DNA of 64,000 nt, taken from the NCBI GenBank assembly GCA_030158675.1, contig JAOASL010000040.1:199249-263248 (forward strand), read 5' to 3'. The stretch comes from Burkholderiaceae bacterium (GTDB taxonomy: Bacteria; Pseudomonadota; Gammaproteobacteria; Burkholderiales; Burkholderiaceae_D). A model generated the notes under the pieces. The model did not search any database, was not told where the DNA came from, and saw nothing but the letters and a program-made list of their open reading frames with translations. This document shows, in pieces, positions 10,697 to 21,285 of this stretch (positions within the stretch are counted from its first letter, which is position 1; each line of letters begins with the position of its first letter). Made by a program: the position numbers and the translations under genes.

Positions 10697-12034
10697 TCAT
10701 TCTACCAGCCGGCGCCCGCGGATTCGCGCCGTCAGCCAGTCGCGCGCCGCGCGCAAATAGGCCGGCTGCACCCTGCACAACACGGCCAGCAGCAGCAAGT
10801 TAGCCAGCGCAGTGAACAGGAAAATTCCGGGTACCGACACGCCGGCCGACAGCAGCGCCATCGCGATCAGTGCTCCAACCACCATGAACAACGCATTCAG
10901 TATGTTCATACTGCCTATCGTGCGTGATAAATGGCTGCGCTCGGACCGGGTCTGAATCAGAGCAAACAGCGGCACGACATAGATGCCGCCAAACACCCCC
11001 AACAAGAAGCAGTCGGCCAGCACACGAAAATGATTGCCGATCAGGGTTTTCAGAACCATCAGCGCTAGCATCGGCTGACCGGCGGCGACATACAGATCCA
11101 CGCCGAAAATCGTCAGGCCAAGCGCGCCAAGCGGCACCAGACCCAGATGAATGCGACCACCGGAGAGCCGCTCACATGACAGCGAACCGACACCGATGCC
11201 GACTGAGAACGCCGTCAGCAGCGCGGCAAAAATCTCGGGCGAACCATGCAGTATGTCGCGCGCAAACACGGGAAACTGCGCGAGGATCATCGAGCCAAAA
11301 AACCAGAACCAGGAATTCGCCAGCATCGCGACAAATACGTCGCGATTCGATGCCGAAAATTTCAGGCTGCGAACGATTTCGGGAAATGGGTTGCGGCTGA
11401 TAATCAGCTCAGGCACCGCGGGTGACGAGCGCGGCATCAACAGCGTGAGAACGAGTCCAAGCAAGGCCACCGCAAGAGTCGAGCTGACAATCAGCGGGAT
11501 ATTTACGGTGCCGCTGGAAATCACTGCCGCACCAGACAGCTGCCCTGTCAGGATGCCGACGAAGGTCCCCATTTGCACCATGCCATTCCCACCGACGAGT
11601 TCCTGATCGGCGAGATGCTGCGGCAGGTACGAGTGCTTGACCGGCCCGAACAGCGTCGAATGCAACCCCATGCCGACGATTGCCGCAATCAGCAGCCACA
11701 GGTTGTGAGAGAACCAGCCGATCGCCGCCACACCCATGATTGCGATCTCGATCAGCTTCACTGTCCGCATCACACTGGTCTTGTCGTACTTGTCCGCAAT
11801 CTGTCCGGCGGTCGCCGACGCGAGCATGAACGGCAGGATGAACAGACCGGCAATCAGGTTGTTCAGCAAACCGACGGGCATGCTGGTCCAGGACAATGCG
11901 TCATAGGTGATCACAGTCACCAGAGCGGTCTTGAACAGGTTGTCGTTGAAGGCGCCGAGGAATTGCGCGCCAAAAAATGGCGCAAAACGACGCTGTTTCA
12001 GCAGAGAGAATTGAGATGGCGGAGTCGCGGGCAT
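10697..12034 (-). CDS. LplT-like MFS transporter (putative lysophospholipid transporter)
   Basis: A 445-residue major facilitator with the family-specific N terminus FAPFFGAQFLGAFNDNLFKTAL. GPVKHSYLPQHL follows after the fourth helix. These motifs match LplT and the transporter half of Aas-type fusions, which flip lysophospholipids inward for re-acylation. No acyltransferase domain is fused here. The ATG at 12034 is chosen over a TTG three codons earlier. It is directly upstream of aroC with a 31-bp gap. Confidence 0.75.
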   Translation of the reverse strand: MPATPPSQFSLLKQRRFAPFFGAQFLGAFNDNLFKTALVTVITYDALSWTSMPVGLLNNLIAGLFILPFMLASATAGQIADKYDKTSVMRTVKLIEIAIMGVAAIGWFSHNLWLLIAAIVGMGLHSTLFGPVKHSYLPQHLADQELVGGNGMVQMGTFVGILTGQLSGAAVISSGTVNIPLIVSSTLAVALLGLVLTLLMPRSSPAVPELIISRNPFPEIVRSLKFSASNRDVFVAMLANSWFWFFGSMILAQFPVFARDILHGSPEIFAALLTAFSVGIGVGSLSCERLSGGRIHLGLVPLGALGLTIFGVDLYVAAGQPMLALMVLKTLIGNHFRVLADCFLLGVFGGIYVVPLFALIQTRSERSHLSRTIGSMNILNALFMVVGALIAMALLSAGVSVPGIFLFTALANLLLLAVLCRVQPAYLRAARDWLTARIRGRRLVE

Positions 12035-12223
12035 AGTTCTCAATGACCGGGCCAGGCGCCCGTAAACACGAGGGAATACTGGTCTACGCCTGGCATCAGT
12101 CAGTTAAGGGAAAACCGGGGAAATGCCAGCGAGCTGCAATGGCAGCATAGCCCCGACCTGCGCCGGGATCCATGCCCAATAGCTTGAGCGATCGACCAAA
12201 GGCCGGCGTCGAACGTCACAAAC

Positions 12224-12676
12224 TCACTCTTCTTCGGCTTCCGCTGGCCAGTCGCGGATATAAGCCTTCAGCATCTTGTTCTCGAAAGTTTGCGCCTCCA
12301 GCACCGCCTTGGCGATGTCATAGAAGGACATCACTCCCATCAGCGTATCGTCATGGTCCACCACCGGCACATAGCGCGCATGGCGCTCGAGCATCTGGCG
12401 GCGAATCTCGTTGATGTCCGTATCCGGCGCGATCGTCATGATGTCGGTTGCCATGTGCTGGCCAACCGTGCCCTGCACCAGCGAACCGGTGGTCTTGTCG
12501 ATGGCGTTCATCACCTCGCGAAAGCTCAGCACACCTCTGACCTTGCCCCCCTTCATCACCACCAGCGAGCCCACATCGCGCTCCGACATGGTGTTGATCG
12601 CGTCGAGCAGCGGCATATCGGGCGATGCGGTGTACAGGATATTGCCCTTGACTTTCAGTATCTCAGAGACCTTCAT
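12224..12676 (-). CDS. CBS-domain-pair protein
   Basis: A 150-residue cytoplasmic protein made of two CBS motifs: residues 8-60 (DMPLLDAINTMSERDVGSLVV) and 75-130 (DTDINEIRRQMLERHARYVPV). CBS pairs bind adenosyl nucleotides and act as sensors, but no catalytic domain is attached here. The target is unknown. The ATG at 12676 has an unusually complete ribosome binding site, GGAGGTGATC, suggesting strong translation. It diverges from metY across about 125 bp. Confidence 0.88.
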   Translation of the reverse strand: MKVSEILKVKGNILYTASPDMPLLDAINTMSERDVGSLVVMKGGKVRGVLSFREVMNAIDKTTGSLVQGTVGQHMATDIMTIAPDTDINEIRRQMLERHARYVPVVDHDDTLMGVMSFYDIAKAVLEAQTFENKMLKAYIRDWPAEAEEE

Positions 12677-12730
12677 CTGATCACCTCCATTTTATTGTCC
12701 CCCAGCCAACCCAATGTAGCCGAGTCATGT

Positions 12731-12759
12731 CGAAAAAGCCAGAGCCACCCGCCTATAAT
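12731..12759 (+). promoter_or_regulatory. Candidate promoter of metY
   Basis: A perfect -10 hexamer TATAAT (12754-12759) lies 42 bp upstream of the metY ATG. The -35 region 17 bp upstream is weak. Confidence 0.5.
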
Positions 12760-12801
12760 CGTGATTCCTACCAAGACAAGATAACGAGGAGATTCTCCCG
12801 C

Positions 12802-14112
12802 ATGAGCGAGCCAAGATACCCGGGCTTCGACACCCTGTCCCTGCATGCCGGCGGTGCGCCCGACCCGGCCACCGGCGCACGCGCCACACCGATCTACCTG
12901 TCGACATCGTTCGTCTTCCGCGATTCTGACCACGCGGCGTCGCTGTTCAATATGGAGCGTTCGGGCCATGTTTATTCGCGCATCTCGAACCCGACCACGG
13001 CGGTACTGGAAGAGCGTATCGCAGCGCTCGAGGGCGGCGTGGCCGGCCTGGCAGTCGCCAGCGGACAGGCGGCACTGCATCTTGGCCTGGCCACCATTGC
13101 CGGCGCCGGTTCACATGTGCTGGCTTCGCGCGCGCTGTACGGCGGCTCGCAAAACCTGCTCGGCTACACAATGAAGCGGTTCGGTATCGAAACTACCTTT
13201 ATCGACCCGCGTGACCTTGATGCGTGGCGCGCCAATATCCGTCCGAACACGAAGGTGCTGTTCGCCGAAACCCTGGGTAATCCGGGGCTGGATGTGCTCG
13301 ATATCGAGAAAGTTGCGGCGATCGCGCATGAGCATCATCTGCCGCTGATGGTCGACTCGACCTTCACCACGCCGTATCTGCTCAAACCCTTCGACCACGG
13401 TGCCGACCTGGTCTTTCACTCTGCGACCAAGTTCCTGTGCGGGCACGGCACGGCAGTCGGCGGACTGCTGGTCGACGGCGGCAATTTCGACTGGCAGGCA
13501 GCCTATGAAAAGACCGGACATTTCGCCGAACTTTGCGAGCCCTATGACGGCTTTCATGGCATGGTCTTCGCCGAGGAGTCAACCGTCGGCGCCTTCTCGC
13601 TGCGTGCGCGCCGCGAAGGCCTGCGCGATTTCGGCGCGGTGATGAGCCCGTACAATGCCTTCACCATCCTGCAAGGGATGGAGACGCTGTCGCTGCGCAT
13701 GGACAAGCACGTCGCGAATGCGCGCAAGGTGGTCGAGTTTCTGGCGTCGCATCCGGCAATTGAGTCCGTCTCGTATCCGGAACTGCCGGACCATCCGGAT
13801 CATGCGCTCGCCCAACGCCTGCTGCCCAAAGGCTGCGGTGCGGTGTTCTCGTTCACCATCAGGGGCGACCGCGCAGCAGGCCGCCGCTTCGTCGAGTCAC
13901 TGCAGCTGTTCTCGCATCTGGCCAATGTCGGCGATGCCAAATCGCTGGTCATCCACCCGGCGTCGACCACGCACTTCCGCGTACCGACCGAGCAGCTCGA
14001 AGCCTCAGGCATACGCGAAGGCACGATGCGCCTGTCGATCGGCCTGGAGGATGCCGACGACCTGATCGATGACCTGAAGCGCGGCCTGAAAGCCGCACAG
14101 AAAGGGACCTGA
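12802..14112 (+). CDS. metY: O-acetylhomoserine aminocarboxypropyltransferase
   Basis: PLP enzyme that joins O-acetylhomoserine and sulfide to give homocysteine (direct sulfhydrylation) in methionine synthesis. The 436-residue length and the insertion around ELCEPYDGFHGMVFAEE fit MetY better than the shorter MetZ/MetB group. The PLP lysine is K210 in FHSATKFLCG. The phosphate-binding ASGQAALHLG and the C-terminal HPASTTHFRV are present. The ATG at 12802 has an AGGAG site. The next gene starts 3 bp after its stop. O-succinylhomoserine as substrate cannot be fully excluded. Confidence 0.9.
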   Translation: MSEPRYPGFDTLSLHAGGAPDPATGARATPIYLSTSFVFRDSDHAASLFNMERSGHVYSRISNPTTAVLEERIAALEGGVAGLAVASGQAALHLGLATIAGAGSHVLASRALYGGSQNLLGYTMKRFGIETTFIDPRDLDAWRANIRPNTKVLFAETLGNPGLDVLDIEKVAAIAHEHHLPLMVDSTFTTPYLLKPFDHGADLVFHSATKFLCGHGTAVGGLLVDGGNFDWQAAYEKTGHFAELCEPYDGFHGMVFAEESTVGAFSLRARREGLRDFGAVMSPYNAFTILQGMETLSLRMDKHVANARKVVEFLASHPAIESVSYPELPDHPDHALAQRLLPKGCGAVFSFTIRGDRAAGRRFVESLQLFSHLANVGDAKSLVIHPASTTHFRVPTEQLEASGIREGTMRLSIGLEDADDLIDDLKRGLKAAQKGT

Positions 14113-14114
14113 CA

Positions 14115-14930
14115 ATGGAACTGCACATCAACGGACATCGCGCATACGCCTACACGGGCGGCAAGGCTTTCAATCCGGCGCTGCCGGCCGCCGTCTTCCT
14201 CCATGGCGCACAGAATGATCATTCGGTATGGGCGCTGCAGACGCGGTATTTCGCCCACCATGGTTTCTCGGTGCTGGCTGTCGACCTGCCCGGCCATGGC
14301 CGCAGCGGGGGGGTGGCGCTCGCCAGCGTCGAGGCCATGGCCGACTGGCTGAAAGCGCTCTTGGATGCCGCCGGCGCGACGAAGACGATCCTGATCGGCC
14401 ACAGCATGGGCTCGCTGATTGCGCTCGAAGCCGCAGCGCGCACGCCATCGCGCGTGGCCGGCATCGCGCTGGTCGGCACGGCGTATCCGATGAAGGTTTC
14501 GCCGATGCTGCTGGAAACGTCGCGCGACCAGGAGCCGGTCGCCATCGACATGGTGAACCTCTGGTCGCATTCGTCGATCGCGCAAAAGCCGTCAGCGCCC
14601 GGCCCTGGCTTTTACGTGCAGGGCGGCAGCCGCCGGCTGATGCAGCGCATCTCGCAACGCAATCCGAATCAGGTGTTCTTCACTGATTTTTCCGCCTGTA
14701 ACGATTATGCAAACGGAGAACAGGCAGCCGCCGCGCTCAGCTGTCCGGCGCTCTTCCTGCTCGGCCGCAAAGACATGATGACGCCGCCAAAAGCGGCTGC
14801 AAAATTGTCGGCAAAAATGCCAGGGGCGAAGACGATTGTGCTGGACGGCAGCGGCCACGCGCTGATGGCCGAGCAGCCGGATCAGGTGCTCGATGCACTG
14901 TTCGGTTTCGCGACCGGTGCGCTGAAATAA
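14115..14930 (+). CDS. Alpha/beta-fold hydrolase
   Basis: A 271-residue alpha/beta hydrolase. The oxyanion region is FLHGAQNDHSVW. The nucleophile elbow is GHSMGS with Ser97, the acid is probably Asp in LLGRKDMMTP, and the His is in DGSGHALM. The family includes esterases, lipases and C-C hydrolases; the substrate cannot be named. It follows metY by 2 bp and is presumably co-transcribed. A homoserine acetyltransferase role is not supported, as MetX proteins are larger. Its last 49 bp overlap the 3' end of the convergent YihY-family gene. Confidence 0.85.
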   Translation: MELHINGHRAYAYTGGKAFNPALPAAVFLHGAQNDHSVWALQTRYFAHHGFSVLAVDLPGHGRSGGVALASVEAMADWLKALLDAAGATKTILIGHSMGSLIALEAAARTPSRVAGIALVGTAYPMKVSPMLLETSRDQEPVAIDMVNLWSHSSIAQKPSAPGPGFYVQGGSRRLMQRISQRNPNQVFFTDFSACNDYANGEQAAAALSCPALFLLGRKDMMTPPKAAAKLSAKMPGAKTIVLDGSGHALMAEQPDQVLDALFGFATGALK

Positions 14931-16168
14931 TCGGCCAGCGAGATCGACAGGTCACGCTCGACCATCTGCGCGACCTGCTCCGATAGCGGTGAACCTCGTT
15001 CCGGCACGAAGGCAAAACGCTGGTAGACGTCGGCCAGCGTCAACTTGTGCGGATTGGCCAGCAGGGTCCAGCGTTCCTGCCGCGCCTGCGTGCGTCGGCG
15101 CAGTTTCAGGCCCGGCGTGCGCTGAGCGCGAATACGGCCGACCCAGCCGGCCTCGAGCATGCGCTGCAGCAGGCTCTCTGATTCCTCGAAGCCGAGATGA
15201 GTGAGTTCGCGCAGCCGCAGCGCATCGACGGCGGCATTGCCGTCCCGGGCGTCGTACAGCGCCTTCAGCACGGCGACGGCGTCGAGGAACTCGGCACCGG
15301 GCGTGGCACGATGCCACCATCGTTCGTAGCGCATCACCGGCAGTGCGGCCGCAACCACTGCGCCAAGCAGCGTGATCAGCCAGAACAGGTAGATCCAGAT
15401 CAGGAAAATCGGTATCGCCGCCAGCGCGCCGTAAATCGCACGATAACCGCCACCGATCGCGATCGAGAATGAAAACAGGCGGCGGGTGATTTCGAAGCCG
15501 ATCGCTGCCACCAGTCCGCCAATCACGGCCTCGCGCCAGTCAATGAAGCGATTTGGCACCGTCAAGTACAACAACGCAAATGCCAGCGTCGACAGGAAGA
15601 CAGACAACAACAACGAGACGCCATTGCGCAGCCAGGTCAGCTTGCGTGGCGCGTCAGTCAGCCAGGGCAGCCATTCCGACGCGGCCGTCAGCGATGCGCC
15701 GATCAGCAGGGGCCCGAGCGTCATCACGGCCCAGTAGACGATCAGGCTTTGCAGAAAAGGACGCGACTCGCGCACACGCCAGATGCGGTTCAGCGTGCGG
15801 TCCACCGTGCCGAACATCAGGATTGCGGTAACAAACAGAAAGGCCGCACCGACCGCCGAGACACGGCTGGCTTTCGCGGCGAACTGCGTCAGATAATCGC
15901 GGATCGTGTTTGCTATGCCACCCGGCATCACCGATGGCACCAGATACACCTCGAGCGACTCCCGAAACGCATTGAACAACGGGAATGTAGTGAATATCGC
16001 AAACGCCACCGTCAGCACCGGCACCAATGCCAGCACCGTGGTGTAAGTCAGGCTGCCGGCGACTTCAGGCAGCCTGTCCTCGCGCAGCCTCAGCATCACG
16101 AAACTCCACAGATCGCGCATCTGGGCGCGGGTCCAGTTGCCTGAGGGATGAGGCGAGCGTGGCGTCAT
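14882..16168 (-). CDS. YihY/UPF0761-family inner-membrane protein
   Basis: A 428-residue protein with about six membrane helices in its first 290 residues and a soluble C-terminal domain of about 130 residues. The segment AGSLTYTTVLALVPVLTVAFA and the later FGTVDRTLNRIWRV are characteristic of the YihY/BrkB (RNase BN-misnamed) family. The function is unknown; the old RNase BN label is not justified. The ATG at 16168 is chosen, since the frame further upstream runs into the wrbA start. The C-terminal end overlaps the hydrolase gene on the other strand. Neighbours wrbA and DUF2069 are the usual ones in this order. Confidence 0.85.
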   Translation of the reverse strand: MTPRSPHPSGNWTRAQMRDLWSFVMLRLREDRLPEVAGSLTYTTVLALVPVLTVAFAIFTTFPLFNAFRESLEVYLVPSVMPGGIANTIRDYLTQFAAKASRVSAVGAAFLFVTAILMFGTVDRTLNRIWRVRESRPFLQSLIVYWAVMTLGPLLIGASLTAASEWLPWLTDAPRKLTWLRNGVSLLLSVFLSTLAFALLYLTVPNRFIDWREAVIGGLVAAIGFEITRRLFSFSIAIGGGYRAIYGALAAIPIFLIWIYLFWLITLLGAVVAAALPVMRYERWWHRATPGAEFLDAVAVLKALYDARDGNAAVDALRLRELTHLGFEESESLLQRMLEAGWVGRIRAQRTPGLKLRRRTQARQERWTLLANPHKLTLADVYQRFAFVPERGSPLSEQVAQMVERDLSISLADYFSAPVAKPNSASST

Positions 16169-16203
16169 GCGTGTCCGGGGAATTTTGCTGAAACAAAGCG
16201 CCC

Positions 16204-16209
16204 TATAAT
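16204..16209 (+). promoter_or_regulatory. -10 element just upstream of wrbA
   Basis: TATAAT at 16204-16209 ends only 8 bp before the wrbA ATG, and no ribosome binding site fits between, so a leaderless or nearly leaderless message is possible. The same bases read TATTAT on the minus strand toward the YihY-family gene. Confidence 0.45.
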
Positions 16210-16211
16210 AG

Positions 16212-16826
<615 letters not shown>

Positions 16827-16829
16827 ACC

Positions 16830-17237
16830 ATGGAACTGACCCCTGCCCAAGTGCGGCTGCACCGCGCGTCGACCGTCAGCCTGCTGCTGCTGATTCTGCT
16901 GTGCGTCCTGTGGGAGCTGGTGCTGGCGCCGCTGCGACCGGGCGGCTCCTGGATGGTGATCAAGGTACTGCCACTGCTGGCGCCGCTACCTGGCACTTTG
17001 CGCCGTGACATCTACACGATGCAATGGGCATCAATGATGATCCTGCTGTATTTCACCGAGGGGGTAGTGCGCGCCTGGAGCGAGACTGGCTTGTCACAAT
17101 GGCTGGCGGGCGGCGAGATTGTGCTCTCGTCACTGTATTTTTTTGCCGCGATTTTCTTCCTGCGTCCTTACAAGCGACACGCCAAACGGCTCGCGCGCGA
17201 AGCGATCGAGCGCGCTGCCGAACCTCATGAGCACTGA
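16830..17237 (+). CDS. DUF2069 membrane protein
   Basis: A 135-residue protein with four predicted membrane helices (about residues 14-34, 42-58, 62-82 and 92-111) and a basic cytoplasmic tail (RPYKRHAKRLAREA). It matches the DUF2069 family, usually located beside wrbA. The function is unknown. Its last 11 bp overlap the start of the FAD oxidase gene, suggesting coupled translation. Confidence 0.82.
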   Translation: MELTPAQVRLHRASTVSLLLLILLCVLWELVLAPLRPGGSWMVIKVLPLLAPLPGTLRRDIYTMQWASMMILLYFTEGVVRAWSETGLSQWLAGGEIVLSSLYFFAAIFFLRPYKRHAKRLAREAIERAAEPHEH

Positions 17238-18633
17238 CTTCCTGGCGCGGTGCACGCAGCTCGTCGGTCAAGCAAACGTGCTGACTGGCGACGACATGGC
17301 GGCTTACCTGACTGACTGGCGTCGCCGCCATACCGGCCGTGCACGCGCCGTGCTGCGTCCTGCCGACACGAACGAGGTCGCCGCGCTAGTCAAATTGTGC
17401 GTGCAGTATCGTGTACCGATCGTGCCGCAAGGCGGCAATACCGGGCTGGTGCTGGGCAGCGTGCCGGACGGCGGCGGCGATGCCGTAGTGTTGTCGCTGG
17501 GGCGCATGAACCGCATCCGCGCAGTCGACACCGTCAACGACACATTGACCGCCGACGCCGGCTGCCCGCTACAGAACATCCAGGAAGCGGCCGCAGCAGC
17601 AGGAAGGCTGTTCCCGCTGTCGCTCGCGTCCGAAGGTAGCTGTACCATCGGCGGCAACCTGTCGACCAATGCCGGCGGTACTGCGGTACTACGGTACGGG
17701 AATACACGCGACCTGACGCTCGGCCTTGAGGTGGTGACCGCGCAAGGCGAGGTCTGGAATGGATTGCGCGGACTGCGCAAGGACAACACCGGTTACGATT
17801 TGCGCGACCTGTTCATCGGCGCCGAAGGCACGCTCGGCATCATCACCGGCGCGGTACTAAAACTGTTTGTGCAACCGGCGGCACGCGTGACCGCCCTGTT
17901 CGCCCTGGAGTCGCCGTGCGCAGCACTCGATCTGCTGGCGCTGGCGCGGCAGCGCTGCGATGCCTCGCTGACCGGCTTCGAGCTGATCTCGGACTTCTGC
18001 CTGCAACTGGTACAGAAACACTTTCCGTCGTTGCACTCGCCGTTCGCGGTAGATCATCCGCAATACGTGCTGCTTGAGCTGTCCGACTCCGAGTCAGAGC
18101 ACCATGCGACCGCACTGCTCGAAACGGTCGCACACGCCGCGTTCGGGCGCGCGCTGGTCCGCGATGCGGTGGTCGCGCAATCACTGGCGCAGTCAGCTGC
18201 GCTGTGGGCGCTGCGCGAACGCATTTCCGAGGCGCAGGCACGCGAAGGAAAGAACATCAAGCACGATATTGCATTGCCGATTTCGCATATCGCTGACTTC
18301 ATTACGGCAACCGATGCCGCGCTACAGGCACATTTCCCGGGCTGCCGGATGGTGAGCTTCGGCCACCTCGGCGACGGCAATCTGCATTACAACGTATCCG
18401 CGCCGGTCGGCCAGGATGAAGACAGTTTCCTGCGGCACCAGCCGGCCGTGAACCTGATCGTGCACGACAGCGTGCACCGGCACGGCGGCTCGATCTCCGC
18501 CGAACATGGTCTGGGCGTACTCAAGCGCGACGAAATACGACGTTATAAATCCGGGACTGAGATGGACATGATGATGACCATCAAGCGGGCGCTAGACCCG
18601 CTGAATCTGATGAATCCCGGGAAAGTTCTTTAG
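17227..18633 (+). CDS. FAD-linked oxidase, D-2-hydroxyglutarate/D-lactate dehydrogenase type
   Basis: A 468-residue flavoprotein with an N-terminal PCMH-type FAD-binding domain (VPQGGNTGLVLGSVPDGGG, then EGSCTIGGNLSTNAGGT) and a C-terminal FAD-oxidase domain (FGHLGDGNLHYN, HRHGGSISAEHGLGVLKRDE, ending LDPLNLMNPGKVL). This is the GlcD/D2HGDH/Dld-II architecture, oxidising a D-2-hydroxy acid and passing electrons to an acceptor. The substrate (D-lactate, D-2-hydroxyglutarate or another) cannot be decided. The ATG at 17227 is chosen over an upstream frame because MSTDFLARC starts the conserved protein. It overlaps DUF2069. Confidence 0.85.
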   Translation: MSTDFLARCTQLVGQANVLTGDDMAAYLTDWRRRHTGRARAVLRPADTNEVAALVKLCVQYRVPIVPQGGNTGLVLGSVPDGGGDAVVLSLGRMNRIRAVDTVNDTLTADAGCPLQNIQEAAAAAGRLFPLSLASEGSCTIGGNLSTNAGGTAVLRYGNTRDLTLGLEVVTAQGEVWNGLRGLRKDNTGYDLRDLFIGAEGTLGIITGAVLKLFVQPAARVTALFALESPCAALDLLALARQRCDASLTGFELISDFCLQLVQKHFPSLHSPFAVDHPQYVLLELSDSESEHHATALLETVAHAAFGRALVRDAVVAQSLAQSAALWALRERISEAQAREGKNIKHDIALPISHIADFITATDAALQAHFPGCRMVSFGHLGDGNLHYNVSAPVGQDEDSFLRHQPAVNLIVHDSVHRHGGSISAEHGLGVLKRDEIRRYKSGTEMDMMMTIKRALDPLNLMNPGKVL

Positions 18634-18685
18634 GCAACGCTGCCCACAGACGCCGCCCCGGCTTCCAACCGTCCTGGGAGTCTGC

Positions 18686-19138
18686 ATGAAGCAATTATCT
18701 TTCGGCGCGCTGCTGGTCGCGCTGCTCGCATTATCGTCCGATGCCTGCGCCGTCTATCGCTGCGAACGGGAAGGTCGGGTCACCTACTCTGACCTGCGCT
18801 GCGCCCGCGGCAACGAGCGCGAAATCAACGCGGCCGCGCCACCGGTCACCCTCACGCCACCAGGCAGTGCGGATGACGCCGGTCAATCCCGGCAAGCGCG
18901 GGAACATGCCGAAGTCACCCGACTACAGGGACTGCGCGAACAGCGCGAGCGACAGGACCGACAGATCCGCGATCTGGCTGCGCGCGGAGCAGCGGCGCGC
19001 GAGCGCAAATGCCGCTCGCTCAGCCTGCAGCTGAAATGGCGCGAGGAAGACTTGCGCGAGTCGACCCTGGATAAGGCCGACAAGGCGCGTACCCGGCTAA
19101 GGCGCACAGCCGAAAAATACGACACGGAATGCCGTTAG
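18686..19138 (+). CDS. Secreted DUF4124-like coiled-coil protein
   Basis: A 150-residue protein with a signal peptide ending near SSDACA. A short DUF4124-like module follows (VYRCEREGRVTYSDLRCA), and then a long charged, Arg-rich helix (residues 65-140) that probably forms a coiled coil. Three or four Cys residues could form disulfides in the periplasm. The ATG at 18686 has a GGGAG site. The function is unknown. It is convergent with the chemoreceptor gene, 3 bp away. Confidence 0.7.
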   Translation: MKQLSFGALLVALLALSSDACAVYRCEREGRVTYSDLRCARGNEREINAAAPPVTLTPPGSADDAGQSRQAREHAEVTRLQGLREQRERQDRQIRDLAARGAAARERKCRSLSLQLKWREEDLRESTLDKADKARTRLRRTAEKYDTECR

Positions 19139-19141
19139 CGC

Positions 19142-21121
19142 TTAGCGCACCTGGAACGCCTGCACGGCTTGCAATAGCGCTACCGATTGCTGCGCCAGGC
19201 TGTCAGCGGCCGCAGCAGCCTGCTCGACCAGTGCCGCATTCTCCTGCGTGCCCTGGTCGATGTGCGTGATCGCAAGATTGACCTGCTCGATGCCGGCGCT
19301 CTGCTCACGGCTGGCTACGTTGATCTCGGCGATGATGGCTGACACTTTCGACACGCCATCCATTACCTGCTGCATCATCCCGCCGGCGTCGGTCGCCAGC
19401 ATGCTGCCCTCGGCTATCGTGCTGGCCGAATCGCCGATCAGTGTTTTGATCTCTTTCGCCGCGGCCGCACTGCGCTGCGCGAGCGACCTCACTTCCTCTG
19501 CCACCACAGCGAAGCCACGGCCCTGTTCACCAGCGCGCGCGGCCTCGACCGATGCATTCAGCGCCAGGATGTTGGTCTGGAAGGCGATGCCATCAATGAC
19601 GCCGATGATGTCGGCCACATGCCGCGACGACGCGTCGATCTCCTGCATGGTCCGCACCACCCGCTCGACCATCTCACCTCCCTGCGAGGCCACACTGGCA
19701 GCGGCTGTCGCGAGACGATTCGCCTGGCCGGCGCTGTCCGCATTCTGGCGCACCGCCGAGTTCAGCTCCTCCATCGACGAAGCGGTTTCTTCAACGCTTG
19801 CCGCCTGCTGCTCAGTGCGCGCAGACAAGTCGCGATTGCCGGCGGCGATCTCATTCGAGGCGGTCGCGATCAGGTCGCAGCCTTCACGCACTTTCTGCAC
19901 GACCGTCGACAAGCCTTCGCTGACGCCGTTCATTGCCGCGATCAGGTCGCCGATCTCGTCGCTCCGTCCGGACGCCAGCCGTCCGGTCAGATCCCCCGTC
20001 GCCATGCGCTGTGCCAAACGGCGCGTGTCTTCCAGCGGCTGCGCGACCATGCGCCGGATCGCCACGGACAGGATCGCAGCGACCAGCGCCAGCGCAACCA
20101 GCACCGCGATGACATACAGATTGCGCAGCTGCGTAAATTCGCTGTTGATTTCATCGACGTAGGAGCCGCCCGCCACCAGCCAGCCCCAGTCAGGAAATGC
20201 GCGAAACGCGACCAGCTTCTCACGTGCGACAGTCTCGCCTTTTTCGCTATTCACCCACGGATAGCGGATCAGACCTTCACGCTTTTCGAGCATCTCGCGG
20301 ATGAACGGCCGACCGTCATTATCTTTGGCGACGAGAATGTTCTGGCCTTCCTTCGCCGGATGCACGAGCAGGGTACCGTAGGGTTTGCCTGGACGCGCAT
20401 CGATCACATAGAAATAACCGGTCTGGCCGACCTTCAGCGCACGAATCTTGTCCTTCAGCACAGCCATGTCCGCACTGATGTCCACGCCAACGTACAACGC
20501 ACCGATCACGCGGCCGCCCGTGCCATGCAGAGGCTGATACGCGGTGATGACCTGTTTGCCGAATAATTGCGTCAACCCGTAGTACGCCTGCCCTGCCAGC
20601 AGACGCGTATACGCCGGGCTTGCGTGGTCGAGCACGGTGCCGACCGCACGTTCACCGTTTTCCTTGCGCACCGATGTTGCGATGCGAGTGAAATCGTCAC
20701 CACTGCGCACGAAGATCGTGGCCGGAATACCGGTTCTTGCGGTGAAACGGTCCGGCACCGAAAAATCTCCGTTCAACACCATGGATCCGCTTTTGAGCAA
20801 AGGGACAGGGCGACCTGCAAGCTGCATCGTGTGGTCGTTTTCCACCGAGAAGGCGCCACCAAATTCAGCGCCAAACATCGTGGAAAAGCGCTGTACTGAA
20901 CTGACCACCGCCTGGTTGAACATGCCGACCATATCGACCACGGCATGGGCGTCGTCTTCGACATGCCGGGCTGCCCGCTGCTCGAGCAAGGCCGATGTCG
21001 AATAACCAATGCCGGCCACCAGAGCGGCCAGCACCAGGCCGACCAGGCAGAAAGTCAATAAGGTCAGGCGGGCACCTATTCCCCAGCGCCGTCCCCGGCT
21101 TGTCGTATTTATTGCGTTCAT
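19142..21121 (-). CDS. Methyl-accepting chemotaxis protein with periplasmic Cache domain
   Basis: A 659-residue chemoreceptor. Membrane helix 1 is at about residues 19-41. A large periplasmic domain of about 290 residues, with a Cache-type pattern ([35 protein letters not shown]), matches the Cache_3/Cache_2 fusion class. Helix 2 is near 337-358, followed by a HAMP domain. The cytoplasmic signalling tip [20 protein letters not shown] is perfectly conserved. The C terminus ([11 protein letters not shown]) lacks the NWETF-type CheR/CheB tether. The ATG at 21121 has an AGGAG site. No che genes are nearby; the ligand is unknown. Confidence 0.92.
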   Translation of the reverse strand: MNAINTTSRGRRWGIGARLTLLTFCLVGLVLAALVAGIGYSTSALLEQRAARHVEDDAHAVVDMVGMFNQAVVSSVQRFSTMFGAEFGGAFSVENDHTMQLAGRPVPLLKSGSMVLNGDFSVPDRFTARTGIPATIFVRSGDDFTRIATSVRKENGERAVGTVLDHASPAYTRLLAGQAYYGLTQLFGKQVITAYQPLHGTGGRVIGALYVGVDISADMAVLKDKIRALKVGQTGYFYVIDARPGKPYGTLLVHPAKEGQNILVAKDNDGRPFIREMLEKREGLIRYPWVNSEKGETVAREKLVAFRAFPDWGWLVAGGSYVDEINSEFTQLRNLYVIAVLVALALVAAILSVAIRRMVAQPLEDTRRLAQRMATGDLTGRLASGRSDEIGDLIAAMNGVSEGLSTVVQKVREGCDLIATASNEIAAGNRDLSARTEQQAASVEETASSMEELNSAVRQNADSAGQANRLATAAASVASQGGEMVERVVRTMQEIDASSRHVADIIGVIDGIAFQTNILALNASVEAARAGEQGRGFAVVAEEVRSLAQRSAAAAKEIKTLIGDSASTIAEGSMLATDAGGMMQQVMDGVSKVSAIIAEINVASREQSAGIEQVNLAITHIDQGTQENAALVEQAAAAADSLAQQSVALLQAVQAFQVR

Positions 21122-21285
21122 GATTGTCGGCTCCTGCGGAATAAATGAATGGCTATGCAGCTTTACGGCGGTGCTGCGGCCGAATTAAGCGCCGCTCTCA
21201 TCGGATGGCCTGGCACACGCTCCTGCGGCGCCTGCGGCAAACGCTTGCCCAAGTTAAACTCTGCCCCGACCATCGACCTCATCCT

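Noticed and set aside
14115-14930. The alpha/beta hydrolase after metY as homoserine O-acetyltransferase (MetX)
   Set aside because: At 271 residues it is about 100 shorter than MetX and lacks MetX-specific segments; the adjacency alone is not enough.
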